From VRUE01 sp963697915 (GTDB lineage Bacteria; Actinomycetota; Thermoleophilia; Solirubrobacterales; 70-9): a DNA stretch of 64,000 nt. The notes beneath the pieces are model-generated. The model had not been told where the DNA came from. It searched no databases and was given only the letters and a program-made list of their open reading frames with translations. Location: assembly GCA_963697915.1 (NCBI GenBank), contig OY969103.1, forward strand, positions 1 through 64,000. Direction: 5' to 3'. Made by a program: the position numbers and the translations under genes. Of the stretch, positions 1 to 7,926 are shown in pieces (the first letter of the stretch is position 1; each line of letters starts with the position of its first letter).

Positions 1-1370
1 AGCTTGACCTCGGTCTCGGCGAGCTCGGCGGCGGGGTCGGAGCCGGCTACGACGCCGACGCCGGCGAAGAGGCGGGCCTCTCGGTCGCGGAGCAGGGCGC
101 TGCGCAGGGCGACGCAGAACTCGCCGTCCTCGGTCGCGTCCATCCAGCCCACCGGGCCGGCGTACCAGCCGCGGTCCATGCGCTCGAGGTCGGCGATCGA
201 GCTGGCGGCCTCGGGCCAGGGCTCGCCGCCGACCGCCGGGGTCGGGTGGAGGAGGCCGGCGAGGTCGATCGCCGAGCGCGGTTCGGCCAGCTGGGCGATG
301 ACCGGGGTCGCCAGGTGCTGGATGTTCGCCACCTTGACCACCTCCGGCTCCGCCCCGCTCTCGACCCAGACCGCGTGCGGGCGCAGCTTGCGGACGATCC
401 GCTCGGCGACGATCCGCTGCTCGCGCCGGTTCTTGTCGCTGCGCAGCAGCTGCTCGCCGAGGTGGTCGTCGACGGCTGGGTCGGAGCTGCGCCGGGTCGA
501 GCCCGCCAGCGCCACGCTCGAGGCGCCCGCCCCGGCGCGGCGCACGAGCAGCTCGGGGCTGGCGCCGAGGAAGGCCGCCTCCGGCGTGCCCTGGCAGAAG
601 CAGAAGCAGGAGGGGAACTGCTCGCGCAGAGCGCCGAAGACCGCCGCCGGGTCGTGCGCCGCCGGCGCCCCGACTGTCACCTCGCGCGCCAGCACGACCT
701 TGCTCATCGAGCCGGCGGCGATCCGCTCTGTCGCCGCCTCGACCGCCCGCTCGAACTCATCGGGGGCCCGCACGCTGGCGATCGCCGAACGCCCGGTCGG
801 GTGCGGGTCGAGCAGCGGCAGCGGCTCGTCGCGCAGGCCCGCGAGCCGGGCCTCGGCACCCTCCCCGACCGCGGCCGGGTCCTCGCCGGGCGCGACCACC
901 GCGTTGAAGCTGAGGAACGCCTCCTCGCCCTGCCGACAGAGCGAGACCTCGGGCAGGCACATCGACGCTGGGCTGAACGACGACCACTGCGGCGACCCGG
1001 CGCCGCCGGGGTCGAAGGCGAAGCCGCCGGTCCAGACCGCCCCCGCGCCCGCCGGCAAGCCAACCGGCTCCGCGACCTCCGCCCCGGCCCGCAGCCGCGA
1101 GCACTCACGGGCCACGTCCGCGAACCGCTCGCCACCGCGAGACGCGGCCTCGTGCGCGACCCCCAGCGTCGCCAGCGCGAACTCGCGATCCGGCTGCTCC
1201 CAGCAGAACCAGCGGTCCGAGGCGAGCCGGGAAGCAAAGGCCGCCGCGCACGGGTCCACTGCCTCGACCGGCACGGTGACGCTGACCAGCGTCCGCCGTG
1301 ACCGCGCGGCGGCGCGCTGCGCGGCGGCGCGCGCCTGCTCTAGGAGCTGGCTACTCGCCGCCGCGAGCAA
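1..1370 (-). CDS. menF: Isochorismate synthase, C-terminus cut by window edge
   Basis: Converts chorismate to isochorismate for menaquinone or a siderophore. About 456 residues are readable and the frame runs off base 1 at the motif AELAETEVKL, so only a few C-terminal residues should be missing. Family motifs seen in order are SKVVLAREV (its Lys is the expected general base), GASPELLV, SDKNRREQRIVAER, PTPAVGGEPWPEA and DRGWYAGPVGW. There is no ATG or GTG between the upstream in-frame stop and the conserved region. The likely start is a TTG at 1370, overlapping the end of ilvN by 20 nt and implying coupling. menF versus a siderophore entC/dhbC role cannot be decided from the window; no other men gene is visible. 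Confidence 0.88.
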   Translation of the reverse strand, partial: MLAAASSQLLEQARAAAQRAAARSRRTLVSVTVPVEAVDPCAAAFASRLASDRWFCWEQPDREFALATLGVAHEAASRGGERFADVARECSRLRAGAEVAEPVGLPAGAGAVWTGGFAFDPGGAGSPQWSSFSPASMCLPEVSLCRQGEEAFLSFNAVVAPGEDPAAVGEGAEARLAGLRDEPLPLLDPHPTGRSAIASVRAPDEFERAVEAATERIAAGSMSKVVLAREVTVGAPAAHDPAAVFGALREQFPSCFCFCQGTPEAAFLGASPELLVRRAGAGASSVALAGSTRRSSDPAVDDHLGEQLLRSDKNRREQRIVAERIVRKLRPHAVWVESGAEPEVVKVANIQHLATPVIAQLAEPRSAIDLAGLLHPTPAVGGEPWPEAASSIADLERMDRGWYAGPVGWMDATEDGEFCVALRSALLRDREARLFAGVGVVAGSDPAAELAETEVK

Positions 1371-1896
1371 TGGCGATCTCGCCGGTCCTCACCATCTCGA
1401 CCAGGCCGTGCGGGCGGATCATCCGCTCGAAGGCCTCGATCTTGTCGGCGGAGCCGGTCACCTCGATCGTCATCGTGCGGCGCGCGACGTCGACGATCTT
1501 GGCCCGGAAGATCTCGGCGAACTGGATGATCTCGGCCCGGTTCTCGACCGCGGCGGAGACTTTGAACATCGCCATCTCACGGGCGACCGTCTCCTCCGGC
1601 TCCATGTCGCGGATCTTGAGGACGTTGACCAGCTTGTGCAGCTGCTTGGTCACCTGGTCGATCGGGTGCACGGCGCCGTCGAGGGTGAGCGTGATGCGAG
1701 AGATGCTGGGGTCGTCGGTCGGGCCGACCGCGAGCGTGTCGATGTTGAAGCCGCGCCGCGAGAAGAGGCCCGCGATCCGCGCCAGCACGCCCGGTTTGTT
1801 CTCGACCAGGATCGAGAGGATGTGCTTGCGGCCGCTGAGCTGGCCGGGGACGTGCAGATCCTCGAGCTTCACCATCTGCGGCGTGCCGGCCTCCAT
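1351..1896 (-). CDS. ilvN: Acetolactate synthase small (regulatory) subunit
   Basis: This 181-aa regulatory subunit of acetohydroxyacid synthase confers valine feedback control on IlvB. It has an N-terminal ACT domain (HILSILVENKPGVLARIAGL, then FSRRGFNIDTLAVG, about residues 24-60) and the C-terminal ALS_ss_C-like half ending MIRPHGLVEMVRTGEIAIARG. The ATG at 1896 overlaps the ilvB stop by one base (TGATG), the usual coupled arrangement that fixes subunit stoichiometry. A second ATG lies 7 codons in. Length and motifs are normal for the family. Confidence 0.95.
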   Translation of the reverse strand: MEAGTPQMVKLEDLHVPGQLSGRKHILSILVENKPGVLARIAGLFSRRGFNIDTLAVGPTDDPSISRITLTLDGAVHPIDQVTKQLHKLVNVLKIRDMEPEETVAREMAMFKVSAAVENRAEIIQFAEIFRAKIVDVARRTMTIEVTGSADKIEAFERMIRPHGLVEMVRTGEIAIARGGE

Positions 1897-3593
1897 CAGC
1901 TCACCGCCTTCGGCGCCTCGACCATGTCCCGCGCCGCCTCGCCCGGCGGGATCATCGGGTAGCAGTTCTCCTCCTGGGCGACGCGCACGTCGAGCAGCAC
2001 CGGGCCGTCGGTGTCGAGCGCCTTGGCCATCGTCTCCTCGAGCTCGTTGGCGGCCTCGCAGCGCATCCCGGTGGCGCCGAACGCCTCGGCCAGCTTCACC
2101 CAGTCGGGGCTGGCGCCCATCTGCACCGAGCTGTAGCGGCGGTCCCAGAAGAGCTCCTGCCACTGGCGAACCATGCCCATGTAGCCGTTGTTCATCAGGA
2201 AGACCTTGACCGGGATGTCTTCGGCGACGCAGGTCGCGAGCTCCTGGCAGTTCATGATCAGGCTGCCGTCGCCGGCCAGGCAGACAACGTGCTCGTCGGG
2301 CTGGGCGACCTTGGCGCCGACCGCCGCCGGCAGGCCGAAGCCCATCGTGCCGAGGCCGCCGGAGTTGATCCAGCGCCGCGGTTTGTCGAAGCCGTAGTAC
2401 TGCGCCGCCCACATCTGGTGCTGGCCGACGTCGGAGGTGACGATCGCGTCGCCGCCGGTCGCCCGGTGCATCGCCTCGACCATGAACTGCGGCTTGATCT
2501 CGCCGCCGCTGCCGGGCTCGTAGCGCAGCGGGTGCTCCTCCTGCCACTGGCGCAGCTGCTTCCACCAGGCGTCGAGCCGGGTCGGGTCGGTCTGCAGCGC
2601 CCGGTACTCGCGGGTCAGCTCGGGCAGGACCAGCTTGACGTCGCCGACGATCGGGATGTGGGCGCCGACGTTCTTGGAGATCTCCGCCGGGTCGATGTCG
2701 ATGTGGATCACTTTCGCGTGCGGCGCGAACTCGGCCAGTTTGCCGGTGATCCGGTCGTCGAAGCGAGCGCCGATCGCGACGATTAGGTCGGCGTTGTCCA
2801 TCGCCCAGTTGGCGGTGACCGTGCCGTGCATGCCGAGCATGCCGAGCCAGTGCTCGCCGGAGGCCGGGTAGCCGCCGAGGCCCATCAGGGTCGAGGTGAC
2901 CGGGAAGCGGTCGGCGGCGGCCAGCGCGCGCAGCTCCTCGGAGGCGTTGCCGTTGATCACGCCGCCGCCGGTGTAGAGGATCGGCCGGCGCGCGTTGGCG
3001 AGCGCCTTGGCGGCGATCCGCACCTGTTTGATGTTGCCCTTGCTCATCGGCCGGTAGCCGGCGAGCTCGACCGGCTCGGTGCGCGGCGCGTAGTCGATCT
3101 CAGCGCGCGAGAGGTCCTGCGGGATGTCGAGCAGGACCGGCCCCGGCCGGCCGGTCGCGGCGACGTGGAAGGCCTCGTGCACGTACTCGGGGATCTGGCG
3201 CGGGTCGGTGACCTGGAAGGAGTGCTTGACGAAGGGCAGCGTGGCACCGAGGATGTCGGCCTCCTGGAAGCCGTCGGTGCCGATCAGCTCGGTCCGCACC
3301 TGGCCGGTGACGAAGATCGACGGCACCGAGTCCATCATCGCGTCGGCGATCGCCGTGACCAGGTTGGTCGCGCCCGGGCCCGAGGTGGCGAAGGCGACCC
3401 CGACCCTGCCCGAGGCCTTGGCGTAGCCCTCGGCGGCGTGACCGCCGCCCTGCTCGTGGCGGACCTGGATGTGGCGGAAGCCGGCGTCGACGAGGGCGTC
3501 GTAGGTCGGCAGGTTGGCGCCACCGGGGATGCCGAAGATGTGCTCGACACCCTCCGCTTCCAGGCTCTTCATCAATGCGTCAGCGGCTCTCAT
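1896..3593 (-). CDS. ilvB: Acetolactate synthase large (catalytic) subunit
   Basis: ThDP-dependent enzyme that condenses pyruvate to acetolactate, or pyruvate with 2-oxobutyrate, in the first common step of branched-chain amino acid synthesis. The 565 residues show all three ThDP-family domains. The catalytic Glu47 is in VRHEQGGGHAAEGYA, SGPGATNLVTAIADA follows, the FAD-binding middle domain is present, and the C-terminal GDGSLIMNCQELA...NNG motif binds Mg-ThDP. The ATG at 3593 lies only 26 nt after the sulfoquinovose synthase stop, so it may be read from that transcript. No leader peptide or attenuator is visible. Transcribed next are ilvN and then menF; ilvC is not adjacent. Confidence 0.97.
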   Translation of the reverse strand: MRAADALMKSLEAEGVEHIFGIPGGANLPTYDALVDAGFRHIQVRHEQGGGHAAEGYAKASGRVGVAFATSGPGATNLVTAIADAMMDSVPSIFVTGQVRTELIGTDGFQEADILGATLPFVKHSFQVTDPRQIPEYVHEAFHVAATGRPGPVLLDIPQDLSRAEIDYAPRTEPVELAGYRPMSKGNIKQVRIAAKALANARRPILYTGGGVINGNASEELRALAAADRFPVTSTLMGLGGYPASGEHWLGMLGMHGTVTANWAMDNADLIVAIGARFDDRITGKLAEFAPHAKVIHIDIDPAEISKNVGAHIPIVGDVKLVLPELTREYRALQTDPTRLDAWWKQLRQWQEEHPLRYEPGSGGEIKPQFMVEAMHRATGGDAIVTSDVGQHQMWAAQYYGFDKPRRWINSGGLGTMGFGLPAAVGAKVAQPDEHVVCLAGDGSLIMNCQELATCVAEDIPVKVFLMNNGYMGMVRQWQELFWDRRYSSVQMGASPDWVKLAEAFGATGMRCEAANELEETMAKALDTDGPVLLDVRVAQEENCYPMIPPGEAARDMVEAPKAVS

Positions 3594-3619
3594 GGGAATC
3601 GTCGATGGTACCAGCGGGC

Positions 3620-4795
3620 CTATGCCCGGCCAGCAGGTGATTTAACGGGGTTCCAGCGGGTGCGCGGATCGATCGCGCCCTCGACCGCGCGCTCCTTGTG
3701 GCGCTCGATCGCGTGGATCATCGACTCGACCAGCTCCTCGCCGAGCAGGGTCGGCTCGAGGCCGAGGTCGAGCAGCTTGGTGTGGATCGCGTTGTAGTAG
3801 TGCTCTTCCTTCTCGACCCGCGGGTTGTCGCAGTGCTGGATCTCGACCGCGTAGCCGAGGTGCTCGGCGGCGCCCTTGACCAGCTCGGCCAGCTCCAGCA
3901 CCGAGAACTGCTCGGTGAACTGGTTGAAGACGCGGAACTCGCCGTCCTCGGCCGGGTTCAACGCCGCCAGCTCGACGCACCGCAGGGTGTCGCGGATGTT
4001 GAGGAAGCCGCGAGTCTGGCCGCCGCTGCCGTAGACGGTCAGCGGGTGGCCGATCACCGCCTGCAGGCAGAAGCGGTTGAGCACGGTGCCGAAGACCTCG
4101 TCGTAGTCGAAGCGGGTGATGAGGCGCTCGTCGCCGGCGGTCTCGTCGGTCTCGATCCCGTAGACGACGCCCTGGTTGAGATCGGTGGCGCGCAGGCCCC
4201 AGGTGCGGCAGGCGAAGTGGATGTTGGTCGAGTCGTGGACCTTCGAGCAGTGGTACAGCGAGGCCGGCAGCTTCGGGTAGGGCAAGGTGTCCTTGCGTCC
4301 CTTGTGCTCGATCTCGATGTAGCCCTCCTCGATGTCGATGTTGGGCTGGCCGTACTCGCCCATCGTCCCCAGCTTCACGAGGTGGCACTCGGGGACGCGG
4401 TCGCGGATCGCGAACAGCAGGTTGAGGTTGCCGATCACGTTGCCGTACTGGGTCTCGACCGCCTGCTCGCGCGAGGCCATCGAGTAGGGCGCGGAGGCCT
4501 GCTGGCCGTAGTGGACGATGACCTCCGGCATGGTCTCGGCGACGACCCCGTCGAGGAACTCGCCGTCCTCGACCGCGCCGACGAAGCTGCGGATCTCGTG
4601 GCCGGTCTTCTCGCGCCAGGCGGCGATCCGCGACTCGAGGTCGAGGATCGGGGTCAGTGAGTCGCTGCCGACACCCTCGACCCAGCGACGGCGGATGAAA
4701 TTGTCGACGACCGCGACCTCGTGTCCGCGGGCCGAAAACCTCAGTGCAGTCGGCCAGCCCAGGTAGCCGTCGCCCCCAAGGATGAGAACGCGCAT
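3620..4795 (-). CDS. sqdB: UDP-sulfoquinovose synthase (SQD1/SqdB family)
   Basis: NAD-dependent short-chain dehydrogenase/reductase-type enzyme expected to make UDP-sulfoquinovose from UDP-glucose and sulfite. From the ATG at 4795 it has 391 residues. Motifs include the Rossmann start LILGGDGYLGWPTAL, HYGQQASAPYSM, GTMGEYGQPNIDIEEG, YHCSKVHDSTNIHFA, RATDLNQGVVYG, GGQTRGFLNIRDT and FNQFTEQFSVLELA. Thr144, Tyr181 and Lys185 fall in the spacing of the plant SQD1 catalytic residues. An in-frame ATG at 4828 would add 11 unconserved residues. It heads the ilvBN-menF row and is divergent from GT-C glycosyltransferases. No SqdX/SQD2-type sulfolipid transferase is visible, so the acceptor could be a glycan rather than a lipid. 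Confidence 0.93.
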   Translation of the reverse strand: MRVLILGGDGYLGWPTALRFSARGHEVAVVDNFIRRRWVEGVGSDSLTPILDLESRIAAWREKTGHEIRSFVGAVEDGEFLDGVVAETMPEVIVHYGQQASAPYSMASREQAVETQYGNVIGNLNLLFAIRDRVPECHLVKLGTMGEYGQPNIDIEEGYIEIEHKGRKDTLPYPKLPASLYHCSKVHDSTNIHFACRTWGLRATDLNQGVVYGIETDETAGDERLITRFDYDEVFGTVLNRFCLQAVIGHPLTVYGSGGQTRGFLNIRDTLRCVELAALNPAEDGEFRVFNQFTEQFSVLELAELVKGAAEHLGYAVEIQHCDNPRVEKEEHYYNAIHTKLLDLGLEPTLLGEELVESMIHAIERHKERAVEGAIDPRTRWNPVKSPAGRA

Positions 4796-4839
4796 AGGTC
4801 GCGGCAGAGTAGCGGAAGAGGGCGACATAGTCTGCCGCC

Positions 4840-6135
4840 ATGACGGGGCTGGCGCAGCGCAACGGCGGGCGAATCGGGCTGGCGGCGCTGGCCGTGATCC
4901 TGCTGCTCGGGCTGGGCCTGCGCGCGGCCGAGGCCTGGGATGGCCGGGCGCCGGTCTACGACGCCCAAGGCTACGCCCTGATCGCCACCAACCTCGAGGA
5001 CGGCGAGGGCTTCACGCTGGGGCGCCAGGGGACCCAGCCCGCGAGCAACTACTCCCCCGGCATCCCGCTGCTCGCCGCTGCCGTCTACGAGCTCAGCGGC
5101 GGCGTCCATGAACGCCTCGCCAGGCTGATCCTTGCCCTGCTCGGGACGTTTGCCGTGCTCTTCGCCTACCTGATCGGGCGCCGCCTCTCGGGGGTGCTGG
5201 CCGGCCTGGTCGGCGCCGGCCTGGTCGCGATCTACCCCGCCCTGCTCGAGTACCAGGGGATGCTGATGGGCGAGCCGCTGGCGGCGACGCTGCTCTCGGG
5301 GGCGGTGCTGGCGATACTCTGGGCGGACGGCGCGGAGCAGCGGACCAGCTGGCTCGTGCCAGGGCTGCTGCTCGGGGCGCTGGTTTTGGTGCGGCCGGAG
5401 TATTTGGCGATTTCGCTGCCGATAGCCGTGGTGGTCTTTGCGCGCAGGGGCCGGGATGGATGGCGTGTGGGCCTCAACCAGGCGCTGATCATGCTGCTTG
5501 GAGTGGCGCTCGTCGTCGCGCCGTGGACGATTCGCAACGCGGTGGCGCTGGAACGCTTCGTGCCAGTCTCGACGGGGGGAGGTCAGGTGCTGTTCTCTGG
5601 CTCCTACCTGCCCTCGGGCGGGGATCCCGAAAGGGTCGGCGAGGAGGTGCTCGAGTGGCATCCGGGGCTGGCGGCGCAGCTGCCGCCCGATCCGCGGCTG
5701 GAGCAGATCCTCGCCGGGCTGGCGGCGCAGCGCTATCCGGGGATGGAAACCGACGCGGCGCTGGCCCAGATGGGGCGCGAACGGCTCCGCGACGCGGTCA
5801 GCGAGGAACCGCTGTCCTACGCCGGGTTCGTCGCCGCCAAGGCCTGGCGGATCTGGGCGCGGGGCCAGCGCGACGTGATGCGAGAGCCCGTCTGGAAGGC
5901 CGTGCACTGGGCGCTGGTCGCGCTCGGCCTGCTGGGGCTGGTGGTGCTCGCCGCGCAGCGGCGCTGGGAGGCGCTGCTGATCGGCACGGTGTTGCTGGCG
6001 GTGACGGCTACGGGGGCGCTGCTGGTCGCCTCGCCGCGGCGGGTGCTGGTGACTGTGCCGGTGGTCGCAGCGCTCGCCGGCGCCGCGACCACCTGGATCA
6101 TCAGAGCTTGTACTGAGTGGCGAACGTCAGCTTGA
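4840..6135 (+). CDS. GT-C (family 39-like) membrane glycosyltransferase
   Basis: This 431-aa polytopic protein has the layout of ArnT/PMT-type GT-C enzymes, which move a sugar from a polyprenyl-phosphate donor outside the membrane. A first helix (about residues 13-30) is followed by an extracytoplasmic loop with an acidic DAQGYA segment, then many hydrophobic helices. A second soluble loop begins near STGGGQVLFSGSYLP, and three C-terminal helices follow. It is a clear paralogue of the gene at 6571, sharing PW-(T/A)-(I/V)-RN and STGGG followed by a YLP motif. It starts with ATG, divergent from the sulfoquinovose synthase. Substrate unknown. Its last 35 nt overlap the convergent secreted-protein gene. 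Confidence 0.8.
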   Translation: MTGLAQRNGGRIGLAALAVILLLGLGLRAAEAWDGRAPVYDAQGYALIATNLEDGEGFTLGRQGTQPASNYSPGIPLLAAAVYELSGGVHERLARLILALLGTFAVLFAYLIGRRLSGVLAGLVGAGLVAIYPALLEYQGMLMGEPLAATLLSGAVLAILWADGAEQRTSWLVPGLLLGALVLVRPEYLAISLPIAVVVFARRGRDGWRVGLNQALIMLLGVALVVAPWTIRNAVALERFVPVSTGGGQVLFSGSYLPSGGDPERVGEEVLEWHPGLAAQLPPDPRLEQILAGLAAQRYPGMETDAALAQMGRERLRDAVSEEPLSYAGFVAAKAWRIWARGQRDVMREPVWKAVHWALVALGLLGLVVLAAQRRWEALLIGTVLLAVTATGALLVASPRRVLVTVPVVAALAGAATTWIIRACTEWRTSA

Positions 6136-6484
6136 CGAAGGTAGCCGTGTCGGCGCCTTTGAAGGTGCAGACGTAGCTGACGAAGTCGGGTTCGGTCGCG
6201 AACACCGTCGGCCGGCAGTAGAAGCCGCTGACGTCGCCGCGCGGCTGCTCGAGGCCGAGCTGGGCGACTTTCTGCATCACGCGTTTCGCCTGACCGCAGG
6301 TGGCGAACTGGGCCTGCAGGGGATCGACGTTGCTCGAGCTCAGCTTGCCGTGGATCTTGCCGCCAACGACGTCGGACGAGCTGGCGACGCACTTCGATTC
6401 CTTCGGTGCGGCGACGGCGCTCGGCGCGAAGGCCAGCGCCGCGAGGGCCACGGCGCAGAGAGCGAGCAGGGGTGAACGGGGCAT
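6101..6484 (-). CDS. Small secreted hypothetical protein with conserved cysteines
   Basis: The product has 127 residues. A signal peptide (MPRSPLLALCAVALAALAF, cleavage likely after the AVAA at about residues 23-26) is followed by a mature domain of about 100 residues. That domain has four cysteines (after SK, in ATCGQA, in FYCRPT and in YVCTF), suggesting two disulfides outside the membrane. I do not recognise the family. It is convergent with and overlaps the upstream glycosyltransferase by 35 nt, and diverges from the second one at 6571, so it sits between two paralogues. Coding periodicity and the signal peptide make it a real gene; function unknown. Confidence 0.7.
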   Translation of the reverse strand: MPRSPLLALCAVALAALAFAPSAVAAPKESKCVASSSDVVGGKIHGKLSSSNVDPLQAQFATCGQAKRVMQKVAQLGLEQPRGDVSGFYCRPTVFATEPDFVSYVCTFKGADTATFVKLTFATQYKL

Positions 6485-6570
6485 GGGGTGCTCCTCCTCG
6501 GGATTGGGTTTGCCCCGCCATCTTCGACGCGCCCGCCCGACGCCCTTGCGGCGGGTAGCCTCAGCCGACC

Positions 6571-7926
6571 TTGACCGCGCTCCGCGACTGGATCGGAGGC
6601 CTGCCCGCGCGGCACGGCCGCACCACGCTGATCGTGCTGGCGCTGATCCTCGCGCTCGGCTTCGGCCTGCGCGCCTACCGCGTGGTCGAGCCGCTGGCCA
6701 CGCCCGGCGACGACGCCCGGGCCTACTACGCCCTCTCCAAGGCCCTCTACGACGAAGGCAGCTACGGCGGTGAGACCTTCCGCGACGCCAGCGACTGGTC
6801 GCCGGGGGCGCCGCTGATCTACGCCGCCGCCTTCTACGCCACCGGCGGCGCCCGCGAAGGAACGGCGCGAATCGTCGAGCTGCTCTTCGGCCTCGCCGCG
6901 ATCATCGCCGTCTACCTGCTCGGGCGACGGATCAACTGCCGGCCCGCGGGCCTGATCGGCGCCTTCGGCGTCGCCGTCTACCCGCCCTTCATCCACTCGA
7001 CCGGGGCGCTCTTCAGCGAGCCGCCGGCGATGTTCACCCTGCCCGCGGCCGTCCTCGCCTTCTTGTGGGCCGCCGACCGCGAGAGCCCCTGGCGCTGGCT
7101 CTTACCCGGCTTCCTCTTCGGCCTGACCGCGCTGATCCGGCCCGACTACCTGGTCGTCGGCGCCGCCTTCGCCCTGCTCGCCGCGATCCGGGTCGCCCAG
7201 CAGCGCGGCTGGCGGCCGGGCCTGGCCGGGGCCGCGGTCTTCGTCCTCGCCCTGCTCTTGCCGATCGTGCCCTGGGCGGTGCGCAACCAGGTCGTCCTCG
7301 ACCGCACGGTGCCGATCTCGACCGGCGGCGGCAAGGCGCTCTACGTCGGCACCTACCTGCCCGCCGACGGCGAGTACCAACGGGTCAAGGCCACCCTGGT
7401 CGAGCGCTACCTCGGCCGCCAGCTCGAGCCGGGATCGGCGGCGCTCGACCGGGTCGACCCCCAGCCGCTCTTCGACCGCGTCGCCGGCCGCTACCCGGAC
7501 CTGCCGCGCGACGAGGCGCTGGGCAGGATCGGCAAAGAGAACTTCTACGACTACGTCGAGGAAGACCCGCTCGGCTACGCGGCGATGACCGTGCGCAAGG
7601 TCTGGCGGATGTGGAGCGCCGGGATCGGCGAAGCGATGAGCAGCACCGCAGGGCGGGTGGTCCAGGTGCTGATCGTCCTGCTCGGCCTGGCCGGCTTGCT
7701 GGTGCTCGGCTTGCGGCGCCGCTGGTGGGAGCTGGTCGCGATGGCGACCCCTCTGGTCCTCGTCACCGCGGTCGGCGCCGCCTCGCTGGCGGCCCCACGC
7801 CGCAACGAGATCCTGATGACGCTGATCTTCCCGCTCGCCGGCGTCGCGCTTTCACGGGCGAACGCGGCCATATCCTCCAAGCGCGCATGGTCCTCCCCAG
7901 AGCAAGCATCTTCCCCGCCGAGCTGA
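6571..7926 (+). CDS. GT-C (family 39-like) membrane glycosyltransferase, paralogue
   Basis: The product has 451 residues and the same plan as the gene at 4840. It has an N-terminal helix (TTLIVLALILALGFGLRAY), an acidic loop (GDDARAYYALSK) resembling the donor/acceptor loop of GT39 enzymes, about nine more helices and a soluble loop starting STGGGKALYVGTYLP. The start is a TTG at 6571; no ATG or GTG fits better. It overlaps the downstream GT2 gene by 40 nt, so the two are probably translated together. A GT2 that loads polyprenyl phosphate and a GT-C that uses it form a natural donor-making and donor-using pair. The sugar and acceptor are unknown. Confidence 0.8.
   Translation: MTALRDWIGGLPARHGRTTLIVLALILALGFGLRAYRVVEPLATPGDDARAYYALSKALYDEGSYGGETFRDASDWSPGAPLIYAAAFYATGGAREGTARIVELLFGLAAIIAVYLLGRRINCRPAGLIGAFGVAVYPPFIHSTGALFSEPPAMFTLPAAVLAFLWAADRESPWRWLLPGFLFGLTALIRPDYLVVGAAFALLAAIRVAQQRGWRPGLAGAAVFVLALLLPIVPWAVRNQVVLDRTVPISTGGGKALYVGTYLPADGEYQRVKATLVERYLGRQLEPGSAALDRVDPQPLFDRVAGRYPDLPRDEALGRIGKENFYDYVEEDPLGYAAMTVRKVWRMWSAGIGEAMSSTAGRVVQVLIVLLGLAGLLVLGLRRRWWELVAMATPLVLVTAVGAASLAAPRRNEILMTLIFPLAGVALSRANAAISSKRAWSSPEQASSPPS

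Noticed and set aside
4..1962. A 652-codon plus-strand open frame at the left edge
   Set aside because: Covers the antisense of menF and ilvN; composition is Arg/Ser/Ala-rich without domains.
3594..3619. Leader peptide/attenuator for ilvB
   Set aside because: The 26-nt gap is too short and holds no hairpin or branched-chain codon run.
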